Shown piece by piece: positions 1 through 7,744 of a stretch of DNA of 64,000 nt. Every line of letters begins with the position of its first letter. Position 1 is the first letter of the stretch. The position numbers were made by a program, and so were the translations under genes. This DNA is from Bordetella avium. GTDB lineage: Bacteria > Pseudomonadota > Gammaproteobacteria > Burkholderiales > Burkholderiaceae_B. Location: NCBI RefSeq assembly GCF_034424645.1, contig NZ_CP139969.1, positions 3,410,001-3,474,000 on the forward strand, written 5' to 3'. The notes under the pieces were generated by a model, which had not been told where the DNA came from, searched no databases, and saw only the letters and a list, made by a program, of their open reading frames with translations.

Positions 1-397
1 TGTCACTTTCTTGCGTCGCCCCGACCGCGAGATCAACCACCACGCCCCGCTCGAAGAACTCCCAATGAATTTGTTGTGACAAGGCGGGGCCACTGCCATA
101 GACTCCCGGAATGCCGGTATGCCCCAGGGGAAGACGCGCCTGATCGCCATCCTCGAGCACCACGACCCAGGGCACGTTATAGCGTTCGGCGCGCGAACTG
201 ATATTGGACTCGATGATATCGATAGCCTGCCGAAAACCGGCACGCAAGGCGTCGGCCGACCAAGTGGGCACCACCTCAGGCTTGGGCTTTTCGCCCACCG
301 GACGCGTGGCGAAGTAAAGCACCACCGCGACCCCGAGAATGGCCACGATCAACAGCACCAATACCGAGACGAGAAAGAGGTTGTTGCTCAGTAGCAT
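1..397 (-). CDS. tssM: T6SS inner-membrane protein TssM (IcmF), N-terminal part
   Basis: Only the first 132 residues are in the window; the gene runs off the left edge. The frame opens at the ATG at 397 with a hydrophobic segment at about residues 6-29, followed by the cytoplasmic stretch with PWVVVLEDGD and GPALSQQIHWEFFERG that resembles the start of IcmF/TssM. TssM is the large inner-membrane and periplasmic subunit of the T6SS envelope complex with TssJ and TssL. It lies 33 bases after tssL, in the usual tssJ-K-L-M order. The family is typically over 1000 residues, so most of the gene is missing here. Confidence 0.85.
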   Translation of the reverse strand, partial: MLLSNNLFLVSVLVLLIVAILGVAVVLYFATRPVGEKPKPEVVPTWSADALRAGFRQAIDIIESNISSRAERYNVPWVVVLEDGDQARLPLGHTGIPGVYGSGPALSQQIHWEFFERGVVVDLAVGATQESD

Positions 398-430
398 CCT
401 GCCCTTCCAGGAGAGGCGTCACGCCTCCAT

Positions 431-1174
431 TCAATTGCCTGATTCGACATGGTTTAATTCAGTCCGAACCGGCCACGACTGCCACAGCCAGGCGATTTCC
501 GATAACGCCAGCATCCCCACCACGGCAATCAGAAAAAGCAGTGAGCCGCGGCTGACAGCGACAAACCGGCGCGGAGAAAAATGCGACAAAAGATGCGCAT
601 AAGCCTTGGGCTCAATGACGCGGTCCAGACTATCGAGATCCGGCCTACGCTGATAGGAAAACTCGTAGAGCTCCAGGCGGTATTCACGCAAACGCCCTTC
701 CTGCCCCTCCCCCCGAAAGCGGCCCTCATAGCCCAAGGCCAAGGCATAGAGCAAGAGGCGCGCCAATCCCCGCTGAGCCGGCTCCTGGTCACGCAGAATT
801 TTCTCTATCAGCTCGAAAATCCGGTCACCCGCAACATTGCTGCGGTACAAAGCAGACTCCAATAGATAATCCCCCCAGCAGGCCTGGCCCGGCCAAGGCG
901 TATGCAGCAACAACTCGTCTGCCACCGCCGCCTTGAGATAGCGCGAGTCGGCCATGTTTTCAATATCGAAGCGCGAGCTCTCGCGGCGCGCTTCTAGGGT
1001 CTGGATCTCAAGGGCGTCGATTAACTGCATGTTGACGCGGCGCGCGGCATCGCAGGCCGGCTCACCTTCGGCAGCGGTGCGCATGAGGTTCAACAACAGC
1101 TCGACATAGCTGACAAACTGCCCAAGCATGACATCGGTTGCGGACGCTTCCTTGGGCATACGCGTGAAGCTCAT
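431..1174 (-). CDS. tssL: T6SS inner-membrane protein TssL (DotU/IcmH family)
   Basis: The 247-residue protein has a cytoplasmic helical domain (residues about 1-205, with GYEGRFRG near 148-155 as in DotU proteins) and one C-terminal membrane helix at about 210-233. It carries no peptidoglycan-binding OmpA domain after the helix, so anchoring to the wall must come from another subunit. TssL binds TssM and TssK in the T6SS membrane complex. The ATG overlaps the tssK stop (ATGA), indicating translational coupling. Confidence 0.93.
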   Translation of the reverse strand: MSFTRMPKEASATDVMLGQFVSYVELLLNLMRTAAEGEPACDAARRVNMQLIDALEIQTLEARRESSRFDIENMADSRYLKAAVADELLLHTPWPGQACWGDYLLESALYRSNVAGDRIFELIEKILRDQEPAQRGLARLLLYALALGYEGRFRGEGQEGRLREYRLELYEFSYQRRPDLDSLDRVIEPKAYAHLLSHFSPRRFVAVSRGSLLFLIAVVGMLALSEIAWLWQSWPVRTELNHVESGN

Positions 1175-2460
1175 GCATCCTCCTGCGTGAACAACACGAT
1201 TTCCGAAGGCCGCTCGGCTAAAGCCCCCTCATTAGGATTGGCAATATGGAGCATGCCTCCGGATCTCAATGTGGCGGCATCGATTCGGAATAACGCGTAG
1301 CCGTTGCGATACCTCATGCTGCCCGACTCGCCGACAGGTTCTCGTGCGGCGCCGAGCACCCGTCGTCCACGCAATGCCGAGAACTCTGACTGATCACCGA
1401 TAACGGCCCCGCTCATCCAGGCAATCGCGGCCCGCTCGGACGTGCTCATCACACCCACCAACAACTCCTGTTCCAAGGTGCTTTCCAGGCGCAACTCGAA
1501 CACACCGTCTACAAGCACAAATTTGCTCAGCCGGTAAGCCTCACTGACCTCGGCAGCCATCTCATTGAGAAAACGCAGCAGCGGATCTAGCGCGGCCTGC
1601 GGTCGCTCATGGTCATAATCCGGCGGAATGGGCGCGACCTGTCCTGGGCAGAGCAGCGCCATCGGACCCGATAGCGTCACCAGGGCCAGATACAGATCGC
1701 AGGGATGAAGACGAGGCAGACGCAACACCCCTTCCGCACCAGGCAGAGCGGCCATCAAGGCCATCAGCTTGCCCCGCTGCTCCGCCTGAGCCAGACGGCT
1801 TTCGAGATCAGAAACGGGGGTCAGCGTCTGTTTCGCCAAATAAACGGCTTTGGCGCGTATCCGCGCCAAGACTGCTACCGCCTGACGGTATGGCTCGCCA
1901 TCGCGCGGCAGATGCAGCAGCGGACCCAGACGCAAGCCGCGCTTGACGGTGCTGCCCTCCTGAACGAAGTTCCCCAGCAGCAAACCCGTGCGATCGGGGC
2001 CGGGTGCCTCGCCCGCCAATAGCTGCAAGTCCGGCACCCAACGCGGCACTTCCGCGTCTGGTGCATCAGAAACCAGGTCTTCTTCGACACTGACCGCAAC
2101 ACTAATGAAACGTCGTTGTCCCAGCGCCAGCGTGAGGTAAACATCAACCCCCTCTTGCTGCATCGCGCTTTCAAACGGGCCCAGATCGACCTCGAGCGGG
2201 GTGCCTGCCAGCGCCGAGTACGACACCAAGGTGCCATCCGCTAGCACCGCCTCCAGCTCCAGCACCCTCAGCCTGCCCACAGGCAAAAGCTGCTCATCCA
2301 GGACTAAATGGCTCAAACCCCAAGCCAATGGCTGGGCAGCCAGGGTCTGCGCAGCCACCAGACTATCCACTCTGGCGGACAGTTGCTGGAAATGCTGTGG
2401 CGCGAGCAGCATCCCTTCATGCCACGCGATCCGGTCTACGACCTGCGCATTTTTCCCCAC
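1171..2460 (-). CDS. tssK: T6SS baseplate protein TssK
   Basis: The protein of about 429 residues begins near VVDRIAWHEGMLLAPQHFQQ, matching the conserved TssK N-terminus in which W-x-E-G-M and P-Q-H-F-Q-Q are hallmarks. TssK is the baseplate adaptor that links TssF/TssG to the TssL-TssM membrane complex. The frame stays open upstream through tssJ, but the GTG at 2460, with a GGGAG Shine-Dalgarno about 8 bases before it, gives the expected family length. A TTG at 2484 is an alternative start. The 3' end overlaps tssL by four bases. Confidence 0.9.
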   Translation of the reverse strand: MGKNAQVVDRIAWHEGMLLAPQHFQQLSARVDSLVAAQTLAAQPLAWGLSHLVLDEQLLPVGRLRVLELEAVLADGTLVSYSALAGTPLEVDLGPFESAMQQEGVDVYLTLALGQRRFISVAVSVEEDLVSDAPDAEVPRWVPDLQLLAGEAPGPDRTGLLLGNFVQEGSTVKRGLRLGPLLHLPRDGEPYRQAVAVLARIRAKAVYLAKQTLTPVSDLESRLAQAEQRGKLMALMAALPGAEGVLRLPRLHPCDLYLALVTLSGPMALLCPGQVAPIPPDYDHERPQAALDPLLRFLNEMAAEVSEAYRLSKFVLVDGVFELRLESTLEQELLVGVMSTSERAAIAWMSGAVIGDQSEFSALRGRRVLGAAREPVGESGSMRYRNGYALFRIDAATLRSGGMLHIANPNEGALAERPSEIVLFTQEDA

Positions 2461-2501
2461 AGTTGACGCTCCCGAAGATTTCAACGACGAACCACGGCGT
2501 C

Positions 2502-2954
2502 TCAAGGTGCGAGCAGCACCCTGACATTCCTGGCCCCCAGATAAAGCCGCAGTGTTCCGTTCAATTGCGTAATGCGCGTGCGGTGCGCGCCCGACCCGCC
2601 ATAACGGGCAAAGAGATAAACGCCCATCGTCCGCCCGGCGGGAAGCCCCTGCGCGCCCACTGTCCACTGTTGGCCCGGCACCAACTCCCAACTCACCACG
2701 TCAAGCTGGGCACCGTACGCCGCACGCAAATCCGCGCGACGCTCAAACCATTGCTCAGCCGACAGGGCCGCGAGCTGCCCGCCAAGCATGGCGTCACGCG
2801 CAACCACCAGATCGACCGCCAGCGCGCTGTTGTCATTCATGTCGCTTGACGCCGTGATCACCGCGCCCTTCCAGGACAGGCGCTCTCCAGAGGATCCGAT
2901 CCAGCCGCAACCTGCTAACAGAATCAAGCAGGAAATCAGCCATAACAACCTCAT
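2502..2954 (-). CDS. tssJ: T6SS outer-membrane lipoprotein TssJ
   Basis: This is a 150-residue protein with a short signal peptide and lipobox L13-A14-G15-C16, so it should be lipidated and held in the outer membrane. The body is rich in beta-strand-like sequence, and length and position immediately before tssK fit TssJ, which contacts the TssM periplasmic tip. Its ATG at 2954 overlaps the stop of the preceding transporter gene (ATGA). A longer in-frame start upstream at 3059 would bury the lipobox and is rejected. Sequence similarity is weak enough that the call rests partly on context. Confidence 0.8.
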   Translation of the reverse strand: MRLLWLISCLILLAGCGWIGSSGERLSWKGAVITASSDMNDNSALAVDLVVARDAMLGGQLAALSAEQWFERRADLRAAYGAQLDVVSWELVPGQQWTVGAQGLPAGRTMGVYLFARYGGSGAHRTRITQLNGTLRLYLGARNVRVLLAP

Positions 2955-4354
2955 GAGCGCGCTCCCAAACCAAGGCCTAAAAGCAGAACCAAACTCGCGC
3001 AACCAAGCAACACAGCACCCAGCAGATATAGCTGGCTGCGGGACAGCGTCAGCCGCCATATCTCGGTATTGTCTTCTCGTGCCGCAGCCGCTTCGAACTG
3101 TTCACTCAACCAGGCTGCCACCACGCACACCGCAATCAAATTGAGCAAGTTACGCACCCCATCACATAAGGGATCGATCGCCATCGCAACAATAATGGCG
3201 GCCTCTAGCGGCAGCCCCAGATACAGCATGATCATCTGGAAGTGCCAGGGTGCGATGCTCCCTTTCGCGTCAGCCGACATAAAGGCGAGCACCACGCCCA
3301 GCAACACAACCACGATGACGTCTGTCGCCGTCGGCGTCAGCCCGTAAATACCGGCCGTGAACATCGTCACCAAAGCCAGGTAAACAGCCATTCCGGGACG
3401 AACGGTGATCGCACCCAGCGGAATCGCCGTCTCACTCACATGGCGAGGACACCCCAGCTTTGTGCTCATCGCCTCGATGGCCAGCGACACCGCAGCAATA
3501 GGATTACCGGTAACGAGCGCGACGGCAGCGGGCTCTTTCAAAGCCGTCAAGGTCTGAAAATAACTTCGTCTTGTCCGCCAGGCGATAAAACCCACCGAGC
3601 AAAGCACCATGAGCAAGACCACCAGGACGAAGCTAAACAGCAGGCTGGACAAGGCACGCACCCCTGCACCACTCACCATCGGCCCGAGATGAACGGCCAC
3701 ACCGAAGACCACCAGAGGCAAAGCCAGGTTCATCACATTGATGGCGCGGGTCAGGGCGCGGTAGACGGCCTCGATCAGGGTGTCGAAGAACTGTGTAGAC
3801 ACGCTGTTCTGCCGCGCGATGGCCACCCCGAAGAGGCAAATGCCGAATATTCCCTGCAACAGATGCCCTTGCGCCAGCGCGCCATAAATGCTGACGGGCA
3901 CGGCAGAGGTCGGCCTATCCTCGACGACCGGCAAACTGGTATGCATGACAATATGATCTCCCGGCATATGCGCTTGAGAGAACATATTCCCCAACTCCGC
4001 AAGCTGCGGCGCGGTCAATCGGGGCAGCATCCCATAGGAAGCCAGAACCCCCGCCAATGCCGCCAGCAAGGTCACGCAGAACGCCGCCGTCGTCATGCGA
4101 ATCACGGCGGAACCTGGCGCCTGCAAGTCGAAAAGCTGACGGAACCCGAACAGAACCGCCGCCACGACCAGCGGCAGTGCCATCGCCTGCAAAAGGCTTT
4201 GATAAATGACGCTCACATAGCCAAGAGACTCGGACAGCCCCGGAAACCACAGGCCGAGCACCCAGCCGCTCGCCGCCGCTGCCAGCAATGAGGGCCAGCA
4301 CAGCCACAGCGGCTCACCCGAACCACGTTGTGAGAACCTCGAGGCAGGATGCAT
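2951..4354 (-). CDS. Divergent DAACS-family (glutamate/dicarboxylate symporter-like) membrane protein 1
   Basis: The 467-residue polytopic protein has the layout of the dicarboxylate/amino acid:cation symporter family. The HP1 counterpart is around GNPIAAVSLAIEAM, the TM7 counterpart AITVRPGMAVYLALV, and the TM8 counterpart AIDPLCDGVRNLLNL. The Asp and Arg that bind substrate in TM8 of Glt(Ph) are kept (D-G-V-R), but the NMDGT sodium motif of TM7 is replaced and the terminal sodium-site Asp is lost. The ATG at 4354 follows the stop of the other transporter by one base, and the 3' end overlaps tssJ. A charged stretch (EAAAAREDNTEI) sits before a final helix absent from typical members. Substrate and coupling ion are unknown. 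Confidence 0.75.
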   Translation of the reverse strand: MHPASRFSQRGSGEPLWLCWPSLLAAAASGWVLGLWFPGLSESLGYVSVIYQSLLQAMALPLVVAAVLFGFRQLFDLQAPGSAVIRMTTAAFCVTLLAALAGVLASYGMLPRLTAPQLAELGNMFSQAHMPGDHIVMHTSLPVVEDRPTSAVPVSIYGALAQGHLLQGIFGICLFGVAIARQNSVSTQFFDTLIEAVYRALTRAINVMNLALPLVVFGVAVHLGPMVSGAGVRALSSLLFSFVLVVLLMVLCSVGFIAWRTRRSYFQTLTALKEPAAVALVTGNPIAAVSLAIEAMSTKLGCPRHVSETAIPLGAITVRPGMAVYLALVTMFTAGIYGLTPTATDVIVVVLLGVVLAFMSADAKGSIAPWHFQMIMLYLGLPLEAAIIVAMAIDPLCDGVRNLLNLIAVCVVAAWLSEQFEAAAAREDNTEIWRLTLSRSQLYLLGAVLLGCASLVLLLGLGLGARS

Positions 4355-4355
4355 G

Positions 4356-5681
4356 TCAAATTCGCAACGGCTTGGGGCAAATGCCCGCAACCACCGCAAA
4401 ATTTCCGATCACAAGCAGAAGTGTGCGCAACATGTCACACACCGGATCAATGGCCAGAAACAACAAAAAGGCTGCCTCGAAGGGCAATCCCAGGTAGCCG
4501 CAGGCGATCCCGATCAGGGACACGGTCAGTATCCCCGTTGAACCGGCCGAAGCCAGCCCAGCCAGCATCGACGCGAAGATCACCAGCAATAGCTGAACGG
4601 GCGTTGGATCAACCCCATAGAGCTGCGCAATAAACAGGGTTGCGCACACGTAGTAAACGATGGGGCCAAGACGCAGCAGGGACAGGCTGAGCGGGACCAG
4701 CAGCTCAACCGTGAAACGGGAGTAACCCAGACCCGTTGCCAACCCCTCTATCATCGACGGCATGGCGGCGGCGCTATTGCGCGTCGCGATCGCCATCGAA
4801 AATGGCTCGCGCATGGCCAACAGCGTTGCGCGGAGATTGCCGCCCGAACGCTGCCACACGAGCACGACAGCAAGCGCCATCAGCAACAGGCTGGCCAGAC
4901 CAAACGCAACCAGAAACCACAACATCGCCAGAATCGGCTCGATACCGGACTTGGCCATTTGCGATGCGCTCATGCACAACAGAATCAAGGGCAGGGGCAA
5001 GCTAAGGCTATGAATGATCTTCTGGCAGGCATAGTAGATGGTCTCCAGAACCGCGCTTAGCCCTGAAGCAATCCGCTCAGGAACAGACCCCACTGCCAGA
5101 CCGAACAGCAGGGCGAAGATCAGCGCCTTCAGCATGTCTCCTGCGGCAAGCGCCGCAAAGATGTTGGTCGGTATCAGATTGCCGAGCATGGAGGCCAGGC
5201 TGGGTCCGGCCACCACCACATCAGGACCGTGAAGCTGAACGCGAGCGACTTCTGCCTCTCCGCCTGCCCCTACGTAGCTGCCCAAGGCGTCAAGCACGGA
5301 ACGCGGTAGATCGCTGCCTGGCGTCAAAAGAAGCATGAGGACCATGCCAGTTAACGCGACCAGGACCATAGACGCCAGGAACATAACGATGAGGCGAACG
5401 AAAAGCAGGGGTGCATCGCCCACGCGAAACAGACGCTGAATACTGAAGATGACCGCAGAGATCATGAAAGGCAGCGTCGTCATCTTCAAGAGATCGATAT
5501 AAATATCTCCGACGAAGCCCACCTTGGTGCCGAAGGCAGGCCAGATCGCGCCTGCGCCAGCGCCGATCACCAGGCAAAGCACCACCACCAGCGGATTCAA
5601 GGAGAAGGCCTGGATCGATTTCAGAAGCCGCGATGCGCTGCGCTTACCTTCGCTTGGCTTTTTCAAGGTCGTCGAGGTCAT
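4356..5681 (-). CDS. Divergent DAACS-family (glutamate/dicarboxylate symporter-like) membrane protein 2
   Basis: The 441-residue polytopic protein starts with a basic cytoplasmic tail and a first helix around PLVVVLCLVIGAGAGAIWP, as in GltP/DctA. The HP1 region reads TRNSAAAMPSMIEG, close to the serine-rich family motif. TM8 reads DPVCDMLRTLLLVIGN, retaining the Asp-x-x-Arg-Thr substrate residues. The TM7 NMDGT motif is absent (SLLRLGPIVYY), and the Asn and Asp of the sodium site are Leu and Asn. The start at 5681 has GGAAAG just upstream and lies about 38 bases inside the binding-protein gene; an ATG at 5702 is possible. It is a paralogue of the neighbouring transporter, not a duplicate. Confidence 0.78.
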   Translation of the reverse strand: MTSTTLKKPSEGKRSASRLLKSIQAFSLNPLVVVLCLVIGAGAGAIWPAFGTKVGFVGDIYIDLLKMTTLPFMISAVIFSIQRLFRVGDAPLLFVRLIVMFLASMVLVALTGMVLMLLLTPGSDLPRSVLDALGSYVGAGGEAEVARVQLHGPDVVVAGPSLASMLGNLIPTNIFAALAAGDMLKALIFALLFGLAVGSVPERIASGLSAVLETIYYACQKIIHSLSLPLPLILLCMSASQMAKSGIEPILAMLWFLVAFGLASLLLMALAVVLVWQRSGGNLRATLLAMREPFSMAIATRNSAAAMPSMIEGLATGLGYSRFTVELLVPLSLSLLRLGPIVYYVCATLFIAQLYGVDPTPVQLLLVIFASMLAGLASAGSTGILTVSLIGIACGYLGLPFEAAFLLFLAIDPVCDMLRTLLLVIGNFAVVAGICPKPLRI

Positions 5682-6576
5682 AGGGCTTTCCGCGCATTCC
5701 AAGATATAGGTTGACGTAATTCAGCAAAGCAGGCGCATCGAGATTGACCGCGACAGAGAACTTGTCCCACAAATCATCCAATGTGACCATGCGCAACTTA
5801 AGTGCCGCAGCCGGGTCATCGCTCAGTACTTTTTTTATTTCGTATTCATCTCGATACACCGCCTCGACTTTTCCCGTGAGCAAGGCATCGATCACCTCCT
5901 GCCAGGATGAGTAGTAATGCACATCCGCGTGAGGAAAGGTGCTCTTGACACGAGAGGCATAAGACGACCTGGCCCACACGCCCATCGTGCCGTCATAATG
6001 ACGAATGACCGCACCCATGCTGCGCCCGCCCTGACGCTTCGCAAATGCAACCCGATTAACAAGCAAGGCCTGATTCAGGCTGACATAGGGTTCGCTGAAG
6101 GCCATGAACTGCGTCCGCGCCAGGGTGCGAGATAGTTTGCTGATGCCCAGATCCGCCTTGCCCTCCCCAAGGCGTTGCAGCACCTCATTGAAAGTCCGGG
6201 CGCTGCGATCGATTTCCAGCCTTACATTCAGACCATCAGCAAGGCCTCTGGCAAGGTCTACGTCGATGCCGACCAGCTCGCCATTCACCTCTGAGAAGTA
6301 AGGGGGCTGGTCGACATTCAGCATGGACACAATGAGAACGCCGCGCTGCTTGATGGCACTGATCTCAGGTGAGTACAGACTGCCATCGGGCCACATAACC
6401 AGGCCTGTGTCGGTGCGTTTCAAGGGCAGCTCAGCAAGAGCGGCAGACCGTGGCGCAGACGCAGTGCCTGAGGCGGCCGGGACCGGGGTGGCGGACGGCG
6501 AACTGGCCGCCGCGGGCGCCAAACATGGCATGAGCGCTAGCAAAGCCAACAGAAGCAAAGACCAAGCACGACGCAT
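5644..6576 (-). CDS. Periplasmic amino-acid-type solute-binding protein (SBP_bac_3 family)
   Basis: The 310-residue precursor has an N-terminal signal peptide (about residues 1-25) and an Ala/Pro/Ser-rich linker. The family-3 binding domain then runs from about residue 70, with IKQRGVLIVSMLN, the NGELVGIDVDLARGLAD box and GKADLGISKLSRT, all typical of polar amino acid receptors. No ABC permease or ATPase gene accompanies it. Instead it precedes the two DAACS-like transporters in the same transcription unit. Start ATG 6576 (or GTG 6579) overlaps the stop of the upstream small gene as TGATG. It could deliver ligand to the transporters or act as a sensor; neither is shown by sequence. Confidence 0.85.
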   Translation of the reverse strand: MRRAWSLLLLALLALMPCLAPAAASSPSATPVPAASGTASAPRSAALAELPLKRTDTGLVMWPDGSLYSPEISAIKQRGVLIVSMLNVDQPPYFSEVNGELVGIDVDLARGLADGLNVRLEIDRSARTFNEVLQRLGEGKADLGISKLSRTLARTQFMAFSEPYVSLNQALLVNRVAFAKRQGGRSMGAVIRHYDGTMGVWARSSYASRVKSTFPHADVHYYSSWQEVIDALLTGKVEAVYRDEYEIKKVLSDDPAAALKLRMVTLDDLWDKFSVAVNLDAPALLNYVNLYLGMRGKPYDLDDLEKAKRR

Positions 6577-6728
6577 CACGACTTGACCTCGGCCTTGACT
6601 GCGGGCGGCTCAGCAACGCGGCTGCCTATCTGGACCCCAAGCAAAAACAACAAGAGAAAAACTGCGATGATGCAGATCGCTAATAGCGTCAGCATGCGAC
6701 GAGTCAAGGTAAAGACAATAGCGCTCAT
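6576..6728 (-). CDS. Small single-pass membrane protein in the T6SS operon
   Basis: This 50-residue frame fills the space between the PAAR-like gene and the binding-protein gene. It has a short basic N-terminus (TLTRR), one strong hydrophobic helix at about residues 13-34, and a short tail VAEPPAVKAEVKS. Its ATG is three bases after the PAAR-like stop, and its stop overlaps the next start as TGATG, the same coupling as its neighbours. I do not recognise the family. A small membrane partner for the transporters or a bitopic immunity-like protein are both possible. Confidence 0.6.
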   Translation of the reverse strand: MSAIVFTLTRRMLTLLAICIIAVFLLLFLLGVQIGSRVAEPPAVKAEVKS

Positions 6729-6731
6729 GGA

Positions 6732-7118
6732 TTAACTCAGCATGGTCTGAAATTGAGCGGGCGCAACAATGCGGATAAGACCTCCCCAGCCGCAGGTGAG
6801 CACATCGCTTTCGCGCAGCCCCGGCTTGCCAGATAAAAGAACATTCAACTGACCAGGAACCCAGGGCGTGGATGTCATGGGCATGCAGGGAGCCGGTGTG
6901 GGGGTACCCAAGGCCGCCGCCGTAGCCGCCACCACAGCGGGATTTGCCGGGCAGACACACATGCCGAACGGCGGAATATTGAAGCCTGGCACATGATCCA
7001 TGACCGTCGCTGCCGGCAGCCCCCCTGTCAGGATGGGCGACGGGGTAGCATTCAGCACGGATGGCGCCAAGCCGAACGAGCAGGCAAGCGTCGCACCTGT
7101 TGTGATCTGACGTGTCAT
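6732..7118 (-). CDS. PAAR-like (DUF4280) spike-tip protein
   Basis: The 128-residue protein carries the features of DUF4280 proteins: ATLACSFGLAPS near the N-terminus, a central VPGFNIPPFGMCVCPANPAV, CMPMTSTPW and a terminal LTCGWGGLIRI. These cysteine- and glycine-rich strands make it a PAAR-like tip expected to cap the VgrG trimer. No C-terminal toxin domain is fused to it, so cargo would have to bind non-covalently or be encoded separately. The ATG at 7118 overlaps the MORN gene stop (ATGA). Confidence 0.85.
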   Translation of the reverse strand: MTRQITTGATLACSFGLAPSVLNATPSPILTGGLPAATVMDHVPGFNIPPFGMCVCPANPAVVAATAAALGTPTPAPCMPMTSTPWVPGQLNVLLSGKPGLRESDVLTCGWGGLIRIVAPAQFQTMLS

Positions 7119-7744
7119 GAACCGCCCCTTAACCAACGTTCGAGGCGCGAGCCCTGCGGCCCGGCATCCTCCCGGGACACGGGCGCCCAGGGCGCCTGCG
7201 GCTTACCGCCCTGATAGAGCCGCTTGGCCGCGAGCTCGCCATCGGCGCCATAGCGGCAGGCCGGCCCATGCAGAAGACCTTGTTGATAGGTCATGGACTC
7301 CAGCCGCCTGCCGCCCTCGTCATAGTGATGCCACTCACCTTCCGGCAAACCACGATGAAAAGACCCTTCACGAATCAGCACACCTTCTTGAAACCACTGT
7401 GCCGGGCCCTCAAGCTGACCGGCGGCGTAAAACACTTGGCAAACGACGTTGCCGACGGCGTCAAAGCTCTGGCTCGGCCCATCAAGCTGCCCCATGGCGT
7501 AATGCTGCAGGCCCACCAAGCGACCATTCAAGTAATGGCGGGACTCGCCATGGAGTTTTCCACTGAGGTAATCCGCTTCATGAAGGGGTGAAGAATCTTC
7601 ATTGATGATGGTGCAGCGTCCGTGCAGAGACCCCTGTCGCAGCGTGCCATCGATACGCTCACCCGTAGCAAGCTTGAAAAGAAAGGCGGATGCCTCTTCA
7701 CCGACCCCATCCGCATCGTTCATTGCCATGACTGTTTGCTGCAT
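7115..7744 (-). CDS. MORN-repeat protein encoded between vgrG and the PAAR-like gene
   Basis: The 209-residue protein is built of repeating units of about 20 residues with the MORN/YwqK pattern G-x-L-x-G-x-x-x-x-Y/F. Examples are GSLHGRCTII, GKLHGESRHYLNG, GQLDGPSQSF, GQLEGPAQWF, GLPEGEWHHY and GLLHGPACRY. No signal peptide or membrane helix is seen. Such repeats form extended beta-sheets that bind protein or lipid. Its place directly after vgrG suggests an adaptor or chaperone that loads the spike, or cargo itself. Its ATG overlaps the vgrG stop as TGATG. Confidence 0.75.
   Translation of the reverse strand: MQQTVMAMNDADGVGEEASAFLFKLATGERIDGTLRQGSLHGRCTIINEDSSPLHEADYLSGKLHGESRHYLNGRLVGLQHYAMGQLDGPSQSFDAVGNVVCQVFYAAGQLEGPAQWFQEGVLIREGSFHRGLPEGEWHHYDEGGRRLESMTYQQGLLHGPACRYGADGELAAKRLYQGGKPQAPWAPVSREDAGPQGSRLERWLRGGS

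Noticed and set aside
3242..4291. Long open frame antisense to the first DAACS-like gene
   Set aside because: It lies wholly opposite a clear membrane-protein gene and its product is a His/Arg/Gln-rich low-complexity sequence typical of an antisense shadow.
5644..5702. Frameshift or misassembly where the binding-protein and second transporter genes overlap
   Set aside because: Both proteins have sensible ends and starts here. A start at 5681 with its own ribosome site explains the overlap as translational coupling.
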